Shown in pieces: positions 12,726 through 25,820 of a DNA stretch of 64,000 bases. Each line of letters starts with the position of its first letter. Position 1 is the first letter of the stretch. The stretch spans positions 33,583,336-33,647,335 of the forward strand of contig OZ026840.1 in NCBI GenBank assembly GCA_964023205.1, in the 5' to 3' direction. This DNA is from Lutraria lutraria (Eukaryota; Mollusca; Bivalvia; Venerida; Mactridae). Below the pieces are notes generated by a model. That model ran no database searches. It had not been told where the DNA came from and worked only from the letters and a program-made list of their open reading frames with translations. The translations under genes were made by a program, and so were the position numbers.

Positions 12726-15700
12726 ATGAATGGTGCAATGAAGATGCTGAGCAGGCATACACTGACCCATTGTCGACGGCCTGTCAGTTATTCATATGTG
12801 ACTGCTGTAAGAAGGAACGCTTTCAGTTATTTGGAGAGCGCAAAGAGGTCAAAAATAAGAAAAACACCACAAGCTCATTTGAGTGGATCATCCCTATTTG
12901 TCAGCGACCGAGACCCAAATGTGTCATCGATTTTACAGTTTGATAATGATTTAAAAACAAGATTAAAGGATAAACAATTACTTAAAGATAATTTGAGTCG
13001 GAGAGGGTTAGACATTGATGTGGATCAACTGGTAAGTGAAATGTATTCCTTGCTTAAGAATATAGTTATGGCAGCGGCATAGCCACGGCAATGAATAAAA
13101 ACTTGTAAAATCGATGTACTGCTATAATGAGTAGGAAGCATTAAGAATGTATAAAGTCCTTCTTACGTACTCTGAGCATCAGGTTCCTCAGTCCTATCGC
13201 TCGTTCCATTTTTCAGAAGAGAATGTTCATACATGATGTATGGTAAAAATATAACTTTATTGTTAAACACTGCCATATATATAATGTCTATGACTTCAAT
13301 AATTTTGGATTGAAACATGGTTTATGTCATTGTGGCCTCCAAAACGCACCTGAGACGTTCTAGGAGCATGCCCCTGGACACCCCATGGAGTGACCCTGGA
13401 CCTCCCTAGAGTGCCTCAGCTTAAATCTGTATCATATGGTTCAACCATCATCGCATTGACTTAAAATGTATTTCAGACTGACATCGAAATCTGTTCGTCT
13501 AGATCAGGTGGTTTAGATAGTATAATTTTTAAAATTAAATTTGATGATGAAAAGTGAGAAGAGTCGGCTTCCTTTTAGCATTTAATTGACACATTGTTAA
13601 ATTGACTGACACAGGAACAAGATCATGAGCAGTTACTAGATCTTCATGATGAGAAAGGAAGATTAGAAGAAACTAGGGAGAACATTGCAAAGCAAGTAGC
13701 AACTATTGTTAAACAGCAGAAGGCAAATAAAACAAAGGTAATTAATTGTTTCTATTCTTGGAGATGAAATTCAACCCTATTCGACCCTGGATTCTGAAAA
13801 GTATATATGCTTTTTCCCCCAAGTACATAATTACTCTTCACTAGAATTTCATTTTTCTTGGAAACCCTTCAGGAAAAACCTTCACCGTAATGGGGGGGGG
13901 GGCATTGCCCCCTGTTACCCCCGATAAGGGCACTACCCCTTAACCCCCCTGACCTCCTGGCTCTAAAAATAATTTAATTGGCTCAAGAAAAAAAAGCCAG
14001 TACTACATGTAGCTCTGAAATGTTATTTATAATGATTTGTAGGATACTCTTTGTCTGTGGCGATGAAGGTTATGACTTTTTGGTAATTAGATGTAAGTGT
14101 ATGATATGCAGGCTTTGTCATGAGACATTGTTCCCCTTTTGTCTCCCTCAAGACGCTATTTTTCCCATTTCTATGGGCCCCACCACCTATCCTCAGTGAA
14201 AAATACAAGTTGTCTGCAATTTGATCTCTTTATGTAAAAGTCATGATAAGGTTCATTCCACTAATGAGTTGGTATTATTGGTACTAATAAGCTGATTACT
14301 TCTTGTTATTGGCATCGTTTAGAAAAAACAAGAACACAAGTATGGAACGAAATAAGTTAATATTCATTTATAATATTAACTTAATATTGTTTTCAGCCTA
14401 TATATGATATTGAACCAAATAATTTTTAATCTAATGTTAGAAGCTACATACTTACTGACCTTAATATTTTAAGTTCATTTTTAGTCAAACTTGTATACAA
14501 AGGAGAGTCTGCAGAAAAACTCCAAAAAGGAGACAGTTGTTTGTAGGTGTCCTTTGTTTGCAGGTGTGATGGAGAAGAGCAGGATACTATTGTTGACTGT
14601 TCTTGGTATGCTATAATCAATACATGTATATAACACACATTATTATTACGAAAAAAAATGCATAACGAACAAAGATGTTCATACATGTTATCATTGATTC
14701 ACAGAATATTTTAAAGTCAGTTTTGTATGTAATGTATTTCATTAAAAGGAAAGTATGGTTTATATAATCAACCTGACACTAACTGGTCATATGATGCATG
14801 AATTTATGTATTGATTGAATTTGTTGATATAAGTACATTTTAGTCACAAGAATTAGATAAAGCAAAGATGAAGTCACTAATCCAGGAGGGCAAAGAAGTA
14901 AAGCAATGTCTTAAGAATATCATGGTAAGACCTATTTGACTACCTGTTTTTGTACCTGATTGTCAGACATTTTTAATGAGCATTATGACATTATATGAAA
15001 TTTAGAGAGTTTTAGAAATGCAGTTAAACTGTTAACACAGACCTGTTGAATAACACTGTGTGCTCTACTTATTCATTGCTGATTTTTTGTTTTATGAATG
15101 CTATCCATTTACTGAATAACTGAATGTATATGATATTTCATATTGTAAAGATCGTGTTGTTTGTTAGGTCAGTAAAAAAAAGGTTATGGTGGCCTTACAT
15201 TGTTCATAACATTTTACAGCAAAATCCAAAACCGATGCATTGTAGTTTATTTATTGCAGGTTAAGCTCTGGAATATTGAAGAAAAAGTAATGCTGGCTGC
15301 ATTGTCTTTGCCTAATACACTTAATAATCAAGTGGTATGTACAAGTGTATATCTAGTGTTTTATTTAGTTTTAAATCATGTAAGATTTTAAAATGAATTA
15401 CGCTTAATGTATTGAACCACAGCCTTTTAAGTTTTGAATAAACAATTGAGATTAAAACGTGGGTGTGATTGCATGAACTTTTGAGGGGAGGAAAAACCTT
15501 CTGTCTGAAATCCTCTGTAAGAAGGACAATTAACTCCCCTCATTTTTAATATATGTACGTCCTAGTTAAATGTGGTATGGGACTGGCATTTTGAATGTTT
15601 TACTGGTATTGAAAAGTTTTTTTTTTGTGTTTCCTTGTTATCATGGACATTACATCCTAATATGAAGAATATACATGTATTAGTATTATGAAAGTTGCTT

Positions 15701-18700
15701 ACGACATGAAATAAATTCATTACTGATTACAGTCTGACAAACTGGAAATTGTGGAAGAATATTTTACAGGTACGTCACTCATTTAATATATTGTATATTG
15801 TAACACCAGGGATTTTTTATCACCGCAATCATAGGTTGAATTCTGATCCCTAGGTCTTCTCAACTCATAAATTGTTAGTAAAAAATACATGCATACTTAG
15901 GCTTGGACTAAGATATAGCCTATTATCTTTGTTTTTTTTGTGTTGCCTGTTATCAATTACTGAAGTTTTGATCAATTTCAAAAAGAATTGGTCTTTCTTA
16001 CTTGTGCTGCATAGCCTGAAATAAGATGACTCATTGCGATTTGGAATTTTCCAAACGCCTAAAGTATCAATTATGGTACTGGTAATTTTTCAATGGTTAT
16101 GGACCGGTACAAATTTAAATGTTTGTCAGTACTGTCTTGGTACCTAGTACCAGTGTCCAACCCTATCCTTACTATTATCAAATATAGATAAGGGTACCAG
16201 TCTCCAGAAAATACATGTATAGAAAAATGTGGTATTTGTAATAATTTTTATACTGATCATAATTTGTTTATATTTGCAGACAGGTTACCAGCCTCGAATG
16301 TTGACCATTTTCAGTTGCTGGAACAATGTAATGGTGTGAAACTTAGGTAAGATCTCATCACATGATTATTTTTTGCAAGTTCTTAGGTCATAAATTTGTG
16401 TACTGTATATATAATCCAATCTTTGATTGGTATCATGAGTGCTCTAACTGACAAAACTAAAACAAAAGGTTAAAATACAGTACAACCTCTCCAGAGTGGC
16501 CCTCTGTAGAGCAATAACCTCTCCATAACAACACCTTCATAATTTCCCTAAGCTGATACTTACTATAGATTTAACCTCTGTAGAGCAACAACCTCTAAAC
16601 AAGGGTCAATATTTGCAGCTCCCACAAGGTGTTAGTATTAGAATGTTCTTGTAAATGATGTGAAAATGTTTTATACTGTACAAATTCATTTAAGTTTAAT
16701 TTTCAGAATATCAAAACGTGTTCCAATACACACATGTACATATATTTATAAAAAGAAACCAATCTTTGATTGGGGGTTTCTATTCAATCTATACATTATA
16801 TATCTACCTGTTTCAGTAACGTTGGAAACAAAGCCTACTATTTACGAGGAAGACTGGCAGTATTAGAACAAGAGCTTATACAGAATGTCTGCTCTAAATT
16901 TAGAGAAAATAATTTCACTCAGATGTTGGCACCAGAGATCTTTAAAACACCTGTTGTGGTATGTTCAACAGTATTTGAAATATTATGGGGATGGTATAGA
17001 TAATAACTCTTTTTTGGAGTTGAACTCCTTGACAAGACTGAAATTCGGCCACTCTCTGAAATACAACAAGAAAGGACTGCAGTAGTTAAATGGAATCTGC
17101 TTGAACCTCAGATTTCATGTTTGAACTTTTTGTGTGGGAAGCTGACTCTGCAAATATTTGAACATTTAGTTATTCTCAAACATAAAGCTTAAATGAATTT
17201 GTATAGTATACAAACATTTACATGTCATGTATAAGTTATACACAATTGTTTTTGTTTCTTGTAACCCGACCTACCCTATTTTTCCCCTGAGACTGTGGAC
17301 TTTTATTAGGGCTGAGGAATGGTACATCCTTTTTCTTGCTTTTTACCTTTCCACATACTTTCTAGTGCTAAAAAGAACCCTAACCTACAAATGTACCTAC
17401 TCCATTTTAATGAGCATGTAATCAGAACTGAACAATATTGTTTTAGGCCTAAGTATATTTTATATTGACCTTTATTCAATTATATATGTTTTGTCAGTTT
17501 AAGCAATTATGATTCCAATCAGAGTGAAATCCAAAAATAAGTCCACCTTTTTATTATGGTACCTGAATTATTGATCTTTTAATATTGAGATGGTCTCATA
17601 ATGAAGTTGTTAAGAGACATTTGTAAAATTAAGATGGTCACTAAGTGAGGTTTTTCTGTATTTTGAAGTTTACGGGAAATATTTGACTTTAGTGCTGTAA
17701 TTTATAATTACTATGTAGGAGTCTGGTGGAATAGGACTTTGTGACCCGGCATTAGTATACAGACTTAAGTCTAAGCAGGGAACCAAAAATGTACCAGACT
17801 GGGACCATGATTTATTGTTTCTACGTGGGTCATCTCCCCTTTCATTCTTAGGTAAGTTACACAGTCACAAGTAAGAACAATTGGTCTTCAAGGGACTTTT
17901 CCACGTTTTGGGAAAGGTAGTTTACAATGAAATAAGCAGTCTTATATGCTCTGTTATTGGTATAATTCAAATTTAAAAAGGAATGAAAATCTATTTTTCA
18001 ACATTTCAGTAATATATTCAACTTTCCTATGTTAATGATTATTCATTTCACTTTGCTGATATCAAAATTCAGTTGAGAAATTTAAGTCTGATCTAAGGCA
18101 TTGAACTAATACATCTTTAATTTCATGACATTAGAAGCAGTCAAGTGGAGAAGTATGAACAATTAATTACTTAAAATATGGCCTAAAATAAGTGTTTAAA
18201 AATAAAATATTTGTTGATTATTTTCAGCTTACTTCTCTAAATTGCTGATCAACAAGGATAGCCTACCAATCAAGATGTTTACTGTTGGAAGACATTACAC
18301 ACCAGGTTGTGCATCATTCTTCTTACTGTAATATTAGAGTAGATAAGTTAGCAGAATCAGTAGAGCATAATTATGTTGATCAGAGGTTGCAAGTTCTAGA
18401 CTTGAGCAAATCATTAAATAAAGTTGGACTTCTTGCATGCTACCCGTGCCTCTATGTATATATAGGTAACGTTACATGTCTATAAATTACATTTTATGTA
18501 ATATACATTGTAATTTATCAAAATGTTTTACAGTGGAAGATTTTTTTCTTATAATATATTATGCAAATCTATTATTTATTTACCATATATTTGATTTCAT
18601 ATTTAACATATTTTCTTTTCTCAGATATTTCATTGAGTGAAAGTTTACCAGGATTATTTGGTGTTCTGCAGTCTACCAAGGTAGGAATTTAGTGTTACTG

Positions 18701-21700
18701 TTGAAGGTCTAATGCTGTTTTTATCAATCTCAGAATGAAGTATTGCCATTGGTCGATAATAATGTTTCACTCTGAACCAACCAATCACAAGCTTGAGATT
18801 GATTAAATCACAAGAACATAGCTTGAATGATTTGATGAGTCACAGCTGAATTATTTTGATTCTATCACAAGAAAACTTGCCTTAACTCATTTATATAACT
18901 GGAAATGATAAACACTACATTTTCTGTCTGCATGAGATTTTACTCCTTTGTATATAAAAGGAAGTACAGTGTAACCTCCATGAACAGTCACCACCAAACA
19001 ACCCTCCCTGTTACGGCCAGTATACTAGCAACCCAAATTAATGTTTCATTCTATTTTCACTCTGAACAACTGTCACCTCCTTACAAAAGCCATTTTTGTC
19101 CTTCCCATTGATGGCTATTGTAGGGAGGTTGCACTGTAGTCTGTGATAGAATTAGCCATTATATTTACTAGGACATAAGATTGGTAAAATGTAGCAGCCA
19201 ACTTCAACTTACCATAAAATAATGTATGGATTGATTTCCTATATACATAATGTACTTTTATAAGTGGATATCATCATGTATCCAGATTTTAGCTAATCTG
19301 TATTAAACTCATAAATGTTTGAGAAAATCTATACTCTGACAGATGTGATATTCATTCATGATAAAGGCAAAAACACCATTTGTGTGGTAAGAAATTTTCA
19401 CTAGCAGAAATTTTCGCATAAATAGGCAATTCATGAAAAGCGCAAACATTTCCTCAACGCCAACTTAAACGCTTATACACTTATATCGACAATGATGAGG
19501 ATGTTGAGATAATTTTAACCGATCTCTCATTTATTGTATTTAATATTTTTTCAGATTTGTATATGTGGTTTAAGCAGTACGGAAGATGAGGCAAAAGAAT
19601 TAAGTTCCGAATTTATGAATAACTTGACATCTATATATAAGCAATTTAACCTGCCATTCAGGTAAATCTTCAAAGTATTTAAAACAAAAAGAAATTTTTA
19701 AGAATAGATATTTTGCTGTAAATACAGGCGTGGTTGTTTTCTGTAGTTTTCTACAGCTTTGTATGATCATTGTAGTTATTTTTGAGAAATTTGTAAATCC
19801 ATTTAGAAATTTTGTGAGTGGTGGGATAAGGTGGGAGGAAGGGGGTGTAAGCTTGTTCTGTTTTACACATAAAAACTTCCTTAAAGTTGACATGTTTTCT
19901 AGGTTGGTCAATACACCGGCAGTGTCTTTATCTGTGATGGAACAGAACAGAATTGAACTACAAGTCTGGGTACCAAGTCTGAAGCAATATATGATGGTAA
20001 GTTACCCTTTCTATATAATATAACCAGGGTGCAAAAAAAACGACAATTTGCCGGTCTAGACCGAATTTCAACGCCTCGGACCGATTTGAGCAGCAGAAAT
20101 GGGTTCAAAAATCGGTCTATAAATGAGCTATAAATGTTCCATAAATTTCATAAAATTCGGTCCAAATTGCATTGTACCTGCAAAATGTCACAAACCTTCC
20201 TGTATATTGTTAGCACCATTCTAATTACCCCCCAATAAACATGTCAAGATGCTTGCAGCGATCTTTTGTTAATCCGATCGATGGTAATTAGTCCAAACAC
20301 GTGGTCACATGTAAACTGGTTCTCATTAACTTGTCTGTACTTAGGCGTACAGCAACATGGAACGGGAACCAGTTAATGTTTACATGCAGACGATTTTACT
20401 CGTTTAACTCTGAACAGTTCTGAAAGTTAATCAAACGCGCAAGAGATTTATTTACATGAACACTGGCTGCATGGAGTTGTCTCCCGCGACGATCTTCAAA
20501 TCTGTACTTAAATTGACATTAAAAACTTTGACATTACGATAGTCAGAAAGCCTTGCCCGATCATGAAGTAAAGTAAACATTAGATGTGAATGAATTTCGC
20601 TCATTTACTCTAGAACAGTCCTGCATGAACGTTCATCGAACGTACACGGTTCTGTAATACATTTTCATGACCCTTACTGAATTTAGAAATTGTTCTTCGT
20701 AGCTCGTGTTTTGGGTCTAATAATATATACTGGAGCATAATAATTTGTTTGTAATGATTTAAAGTTAGACTCTCACTCATAAATTACGATAAACTGCGAT
20801 GCTGCACGTTTTTAATGGTGACAACTTACGTTTAGGTACTTAACTTTAGGCCTAAATTAAAAGATTGTTTGTTTGCCGCTGCCGGCCGACCCGACAAAAA
20901 TCCGCCGGTCCAAAGAATTTTTTAACTAAAAAAATAATGCATTTTTTTTTTATTACTTATGTGTAATATTTCTTTCCTGAAGTCAAATGCCATTTGGTTT
21001 CTTCGACACACGTGCTTACAGTTGTATATTTGACATCCTTTATTCCGTCGACAACCCATAAGCACATGATTGGCGATGTCGCGAGAATTAAGTAAATCTT
21101 AACATGATACTAACTTCTCGCCAATAACAGCGTTATTTACACATCATTTAATTACGCTGTTGTGAAAAAATTATTACCTGATAAGTGTGAAAAATTAGCG
21201 TTGACACAAATTATAATCAACAAGTGTTGAGAACTTAATAGTACGGAGTTGATAAGCTTTAATTAATCTGTCAGCTTTCGTATATTATTGCGCGAAATAA
21301 TATTACATGTAAACAGTGGACTGGTTTTATTGATTAGAGCACCGAGCTACATAGGTAAAATGAGAAACTGCGACTCCGTCTAAATTCTCGCCCTGGTACT
21401 CGATATATAAAACAATAAAAATAGACATATTAATCTCGCCCTGTACGTAACGCTGCATATGTAAAACATGGCTACACAGTTTACAAAATCGCTTAGCAAT
21501 TCACCAGTTTTCTGCATATTTACTTCAAGAATGGGATTTCCTACTTCACAAAATACAATCAAATGCCTGGATTTCTGTCCGTCTTGGCCGACGGATTTTG
21601 TAAGTGTTAACTTATCATGTGACTGTTTTCGGAAAATGAACGGTCAACAAAAAGCGAAAGTAGAAGAAACATTCTCAATAAATATCATTTTAGCTATTCG

Positions 21701-23501
21701 AGAGTCGGCTTCAGACGTTCGCGAATCACCATGACCCTTAGCGATCAAAGATTACCGTCTGATAAAAAGTCCTAAAACGCGATGAATAGCGACATTGCGG
21801 TGATTCGCGTTTTTTCAAGATCGATGCCACGAAGAAAATCGCCGTTACGGGTGATAAATTGCCAATTACCAAGGACTTATATACATACATACGTATGTAT
21901 ATAAGTCCTTGCAATTACGAACGCGATTTTTGGACAAATCACCCTATGTGGGGATCATCACCCTATGTGGGGATCGTCTTGTAGGCGATTATATAGTATA
22001 GTATATACATAAAAAAAAAAGATTTTACCTACCTACCGACCCAACCCAAAAAGTATGGGTCGGAAGTGGCAAACAAACAATTAATTAAGGGTGGCCTTAC
22101 TGTGGGGGGAACATTTTCGCCCAAAAAATGGGGGGGGGACTCTGGACCGATTTTGATTTCAACTTTTTATGCACCCTGAATATAACTATATGTCATTTTT
22201 AACCTCAAATATGAGATCTAGTGAGCTGTCTGGTTACAGTTATGCAACCAACGCTATTTTAAGCACCAAGCCTAACAGTAAGTATTAAGTTTGAAAATAT
22301 TTGGAATCATACCTCCAAGATTCCAAAGAAATTAATATTTTTTTCTATTTTTCAAGGGCAACAACTCTTACAAAAGTTATAAAATGTGTTGTACAGTACA
22401 ACCTCTCCAGAGCAGCCAGAACAGCCCTCTCTTAAGCAATACCCTGCCTACAACATTAATTTTCCCACTGCATGATTTACTATTGATTTAACATCTTTAG
22501 TGCAACAACCTTTCAACAACAACATAATTTTGTTTCCCTCAAAGGGTGTTGCTTTGGAGAGGTTGCACTATAGTATTGAGCAGATACATTAGAAAAGTAC
22601 AGTTTAATATTTTGTACCTTAATATCTTTTATGATGATTTCAGATGGCATCTGTGTCACGTTATGGGGACTACAGCAGCAGAAGGTTGATGATCAGGCAT
22701 TCAAAAGATGATAGAGTAGATACTTCACTACCTGTGCAAATAGTATGTGTGGTTATATCATTACATTACATTTCAATCAAAGCATTATTTCAAGTCATAC
22801 AGCACAACCTCTCCAGAGTGACCCCCCCCGATGAGCAACAACCGCCCTTCAACAACAGTATGATTTTTCCCCACTGCATGATTTAACTAAGAATTTAACC
22901 TCTCTAGAGCAACAACCTCTGAACAACAACATAATTTTGCTTCTCCCTACGGGAGATGCTTTGGAGAGGTTGCACTGTACTTATCTTTCTATTTTTTATT
23001 CTATCTAATGTGTAAGGTGGTGTTTTATATGTAATGGGAAACATATGTGTAAGGTTTTAAGTCTTTTCTGTCAGTCTGAATTCTCTAGCTTCTGATTGGT
23101 TGATTGGTTTTTAAATAGACCAATGACAAGAATTCATCATGAGATAAGCTTACAAACTCGGGATTGATTGTTGTGGCAATCATAGAACAGCATGTTATAT
23201 GGATTTGAGCATGTGCTAAGTGCATTGCAAACTGTGGTAAAGAATATTGTAAATTGTTAATTTATATGGATTTTTTTTTACTGTTTACTCAGATTACTTT
23301 TTTAAAGCTCACCTACTTATAGCTGAACAGTTTGTTCCTTGGGCTATGGGTTTGAACTTTGAGCACATTTGAAATAATTATTTTTCATGTTACTTTTTGG
23401 CATTTCAGGTACATGGTGAAGTAATGGACATAACAAAAATGATTGGACTATTACTAGAATATGGACAAACCGATAAAAATTGGAAAAATAGTGATCAGTG
23501 A
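12726..23501 (+). CDS. Seryl-tRNA synthetase-like protein (SLIMP/SARS2 family), 14 exons
   Basis: Exons: 12726-13031, 13615-13737, 14844-14924, 15260-15334, 15733-15769, 16280-16346, 16817-16958, 17719-17851, 18228-18465, 18625-18680, 19555-19661, 19903-19996, 22644-22742 and 23409-23501 (TGA). All have GT/AG borders and compatible phases, for about 549 residues. The Arg/Ser-rich first 60 residues look like a mitochondrial presequence. A helical tRNA-binding-arm region follows (exons 1-4). The class II core comes next: NKAYYLRGRLAVLEQEL and FTQMLAPEI (motif 1 area, exon 7), FTVGRHYTP (motif 2 strand with its Arg, exon 9), LFGVLQSTK (exon 10) and SVSRYGDYSSRRL (exon 13). The usual motif 3 'LPR' arginine is absent; exon 14 reads VMDITKMIGLLLEYGQ. 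This and an insertion after motif 2 favour a SLIMP-like paralogue, a family linked to mitochondrial function without aminoacylation. A diverged SARS2 is the alternative. Exon 9 totals 238 bases where 237 or 240 are needed, so the frame shifts between about 18247 and 18329. Confidence 0.85.
13032..13614. other. Intron 1 of the SerRS-like gene
   Basis: Non-coding; nothing recognisable beyond a GC-rich patch near 13360-13430. Confidence 0.6.
13738..14843. other. Intron 2 of the SerRS-like gene
   Basis: Contains a G-run at 13891-13899 followed by C-rich low-complexity sequence to about 13960. The short ORFs here are not supported as genes. Confidence 0.6.
16470..16640. mobile_element. MITE family C (CAGTRCAACCTCTCC), degraded copy in intron 6
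   Basis: Starts TACAGTACAACCTCTCCAGA and has the internal phrase 'TAGAGCAACAACCTCT' shared with copies at 22393, 22797 and 39605. The right terminus is eroded. Confidence 0.65.
17225..17445. mobile_element. MITE family B copy in intron 7
   Basis: Shares CCGACCTACCCTATTTTTCCC, GGTACATCC, TTTCCACA and the right end TTGTTTTAGGCC with the copy at 6311-6510. It is in the same orientation as that copy and lies inside intron 7. Confidence 0.65.
18965..19140. mobile_element. MITE family D (CAGTGTAACCTCCATGAAC), copy 1 in intron 10
   Basis: Begins AGTGTAACCTCCATGAACAG and ends GGGAGGTTGCACTGTAG, with 'AACAACTGTCACCTCCTTA' inside. A second copy lies at 62450-62630. The inverted termini resemble those of family C, so the two may share a transposase. 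Confidence 0.7.
20017..22186. mobile_element. hAT-like element in intron 12 (with TSD)
   Basis: The element spans 20025-22178. It starts CAGGGTGCAAAAAAAACG and ends with the inverse form TTTTTATGCACCCTG. Both sides carry the perfect 8-bp direct repeat AATATAAC (20017-20024 and 22179-22186). The 8-bp TSD and CAGGG terminus fit the hAT superfamily. I see no transposase-like ORF; the longest (21468-21734, 88 codons) has no recognisable motif, so it is probably non-autonomous. Nested inside are a family B MITE copy starting near 20846 and a 42-bp palindromic insertion at 21870. Confidence 0.85.
21870..21911. mobile_element. Palindromic micro-insertion, copy 1 (42 bp, TSD CAATTAC)
   Basis: Starts CAAGGACTTATATACATAC and is its own reverse complement except for one mismatched pair next to the centre. 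The 7-bp direct repeat CAATTAC lies at 21863-21869 and 21912-21918. It sits inside the hAT element, so it inserted after that element. Confidence 0.85.
22393..22575. mobile_element. MITE family C, copy in intron 12
   Basis: CAGTACAACCTCTCCAGAGC at one end and GGAGAGGTTGCACTA at the other, with TA on both sides, as in Tc1/mariner-type MITEs. It lies between the hAT element and exon 13. Confidence 0.8.
22797..22981. mobile_element. MITE family C, copy in intron 13
   Basis: CAGCACAACCTCTCCAGAGT at the left and TTTGGAGAGGTTGCACTG at the right, with the family's 'AGAGCAACAACCTCTGAACA' interior. Two copies of this family flank exon 13. Confidence 0.8.
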
Positions 23502-23540
23502 AATTAACATGTGACTAGAATATTAGATGATTCAATGAAC

Positions 23541-23546
23541 AATAAA
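23541..23546 (+). promoter_or_regulatory. Poly(A) signal of the SerRS-like gene
   Basis: AATAAA 40 bases after the TGA, the first such hexamer downstream. It implies a short 3' UTR. Confidence 0.6.
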
Positions 23547-23549
23547 ACC

Positions 23550-25820
23550 AGTGTTGAGGGTCACACTAATTTTGAGAAAGCTATTGTTTTATGAGTCTCT
23601 TAATACAGGTTTACTATCAAACTGATAGATCTACATGTTAATTGTCCAGGTGTATATCTAAAAGTTCAATACATACTAATAGTGTTAAACGTTTTTTTAT
23701 GGTAAGATACAAAGTAGTTACAAACAAAATTACTAATAATACTATAATGATAGGATTAAGTGTTCACAACAAATTGTTGAATAGACCAAATTTCTCATAA
23801 TAATGAGGAATATGTCTAGCTAGCTTGCGGAAGGTCTTCCTGGGCTCTTTACCCTAGCTGTTGGTTGGACTTTTAAACCGCAGTGTAAAAAAGAGTTCCT
23901 TTTGGTTTCTACAGCTACGTCCATGTCACTCCTCATTCTGCTGTCTAACCTACTTGCATCGTTTGAAACAACAATTTTGACTATTTTGAGTCTATGTTAA
24001 GTTGTTATCCACCAAGCAATGTCTGTACCTGTGCTTGTGAATAAACTGTTAATCTATGACATTTGGATACTCATTACAACAGAACATCACTTCTTGATTT
24101 TGGATTTTATGTATAAACATGCAGTTTTAGTAGGTATAATCCTTGATTTTTTGCTTTTCTGTAATGGATTGTTGAACTGCTTCTGTAGCATGTTTCCTTG
24201 CCTCATGTTATGAATCTTCTGTGAAAGAAAGTGGCATGACTTTTCACATCAGAATTCAGCTAGATACTTTTTCGAACCATACATACGAAAACTGTACCAC
24301 ATCCTGTGTGTGTGTGAACAAATGGTAAGGAACTTTCACACTTCCCTTTAAAAGCACTTTTTAAGCACCCTTATGGCTTTCTGAATATCCCATATTTTCT
24401 TTGCTTTCAGAAGTTTTGAATGCGGATTTAAAATGCAGGTTGTTTCGTTTTTGCAGAAATGCAAAGTGAAACGAAAAGGTCTGTATTTTCTCCTATTTTG
24501 GAGTGTCTTCTTTTGGCAGTTTTCACAATCTGCAGGTCTCCCCTGTTTGTTTGTTTGTTTTTTATGTTAACCGTGAAGACTGAATATTTTTCCTTTCTCT
24601 AAACAAGATCTTTCATCTTTGCAACTTTTAGTTTTGTGTTAGCTGTTGAGACATTCAAACACGTGGCATTCTGCGCTTTTGAGACATTCAAACGTGGCTT
24701 GTTATGGCTGTCACATTCTTGTCCCTTGTTTCACATAGTCTTCTATGCGAAAGAGCACAGTGACACCAGCATGCCAGCAGTGCATGTACAGTATGCTGAT
24801 ACAATAGAACCCCCAGTACCATCGTCCTTTTCTTTGTTCACACAAACCCACACAGTGTAGTCTTATAGTTAATGCACTGTGATAGAGTCAATCTGGATTT
24901 CTAGATATATTGCGGACATGGGTGTCACTAATGGAATGGATAAACACTTCCTTTTACCCATTCCCTGTGGAAGTAGTGGAAGTCCTTGCCTGCTTTATAC
25001 TCATTCTGAGTCATTCATTCATAAGCTGATTTACAATGTCTGGTGTTGATAATACATTCATGTAAAGGTCAATGTCTGCAATGTAGACCGACGGCCATAC
25101 CATCTTTCTCTACTTTCTATTGGCTTTTTGGGACAATGAAGGGGTCTACAATGACTGTTCCACCAGCTGGAGTTAATCTCACAGCAAACATTCCATATCG
25201 GTCCAATATCGGCCCAATATCAGATGCTATGGTGGCCCGACATCGGATGTGCAACTGGCTAAATATCGGTCCGATATCGGCTGTATACCTGTTCACCGAT
25301 CTGGAGCCGATGTCATGCTGACATTCACATACTTTTTCCTCCTTATAAAACCCGTTATCGACTTCACAGCTTCAGACCATTACAGTTGATTTATAAAGAA
25401 ATATAACACTGCATCAATTTAAACACATTTTATTATTATCAAGTCATTTTATTTTACATCCAAGATCGGTGTTTGACAAATGCATTTTGAGTGGGAGATC
25501 TTGGTCGAGAAGGAGATCTTGAAAACTTCCACACAAGGTCACTGCACATGTTTCCACACCAGTATCAAGTGCACTGAAATACGCAAACAGAAATAGATCT
25601 AACTAACTTTAACATATTAGGCTAAGTGTGTAAGTTTTTTTACTTATTAGTCAGCATCATGTCTCGAGTGTCATGCTACTCATATGTTATATCTTGATAT
25701 AATTTGTGTGTGGAACATGTTAGAGATGGTTGGTTACCCTGTATGGATTACTGGATCAGACACTAAATTAACAGACTCGAGATCTACACTTTCATCTCAA
25801 ACATACTGAAATAAATCATA
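23550..25820. other. Intergenic
   Basis: No gene supported on the plus strand. At 24640-24695 'TTGAGACATTCAAACRYGTGG' is directly repeated. At 25195-25315 short ATCGGYCCRATATCGG words recur as a small degenerate minisatellite. A possible minus-strand terminal exon is listed separately. Confidence 0.5.
25444..25573 (-). CDS. Possible terminal exon, unknown gene
   Basis: Read on the minus strand, an AG acceptor is followed by a 42-codon open frame (ALDTGVETCAVTLCGSF...) ending TGA, which overlaps an AATAAA. The composition looks coding-like. It could belong with the candidate first exon at 27160-27020, but the phases do not join directly, so another exon would be needed. No family recognised. 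Confidence 0.25.

Noticed and set aside
21468..21734. Transposase of the hAT-like element
   Set aside because: No hAT dimerisation or DDE motif is visible in the 88 codons.
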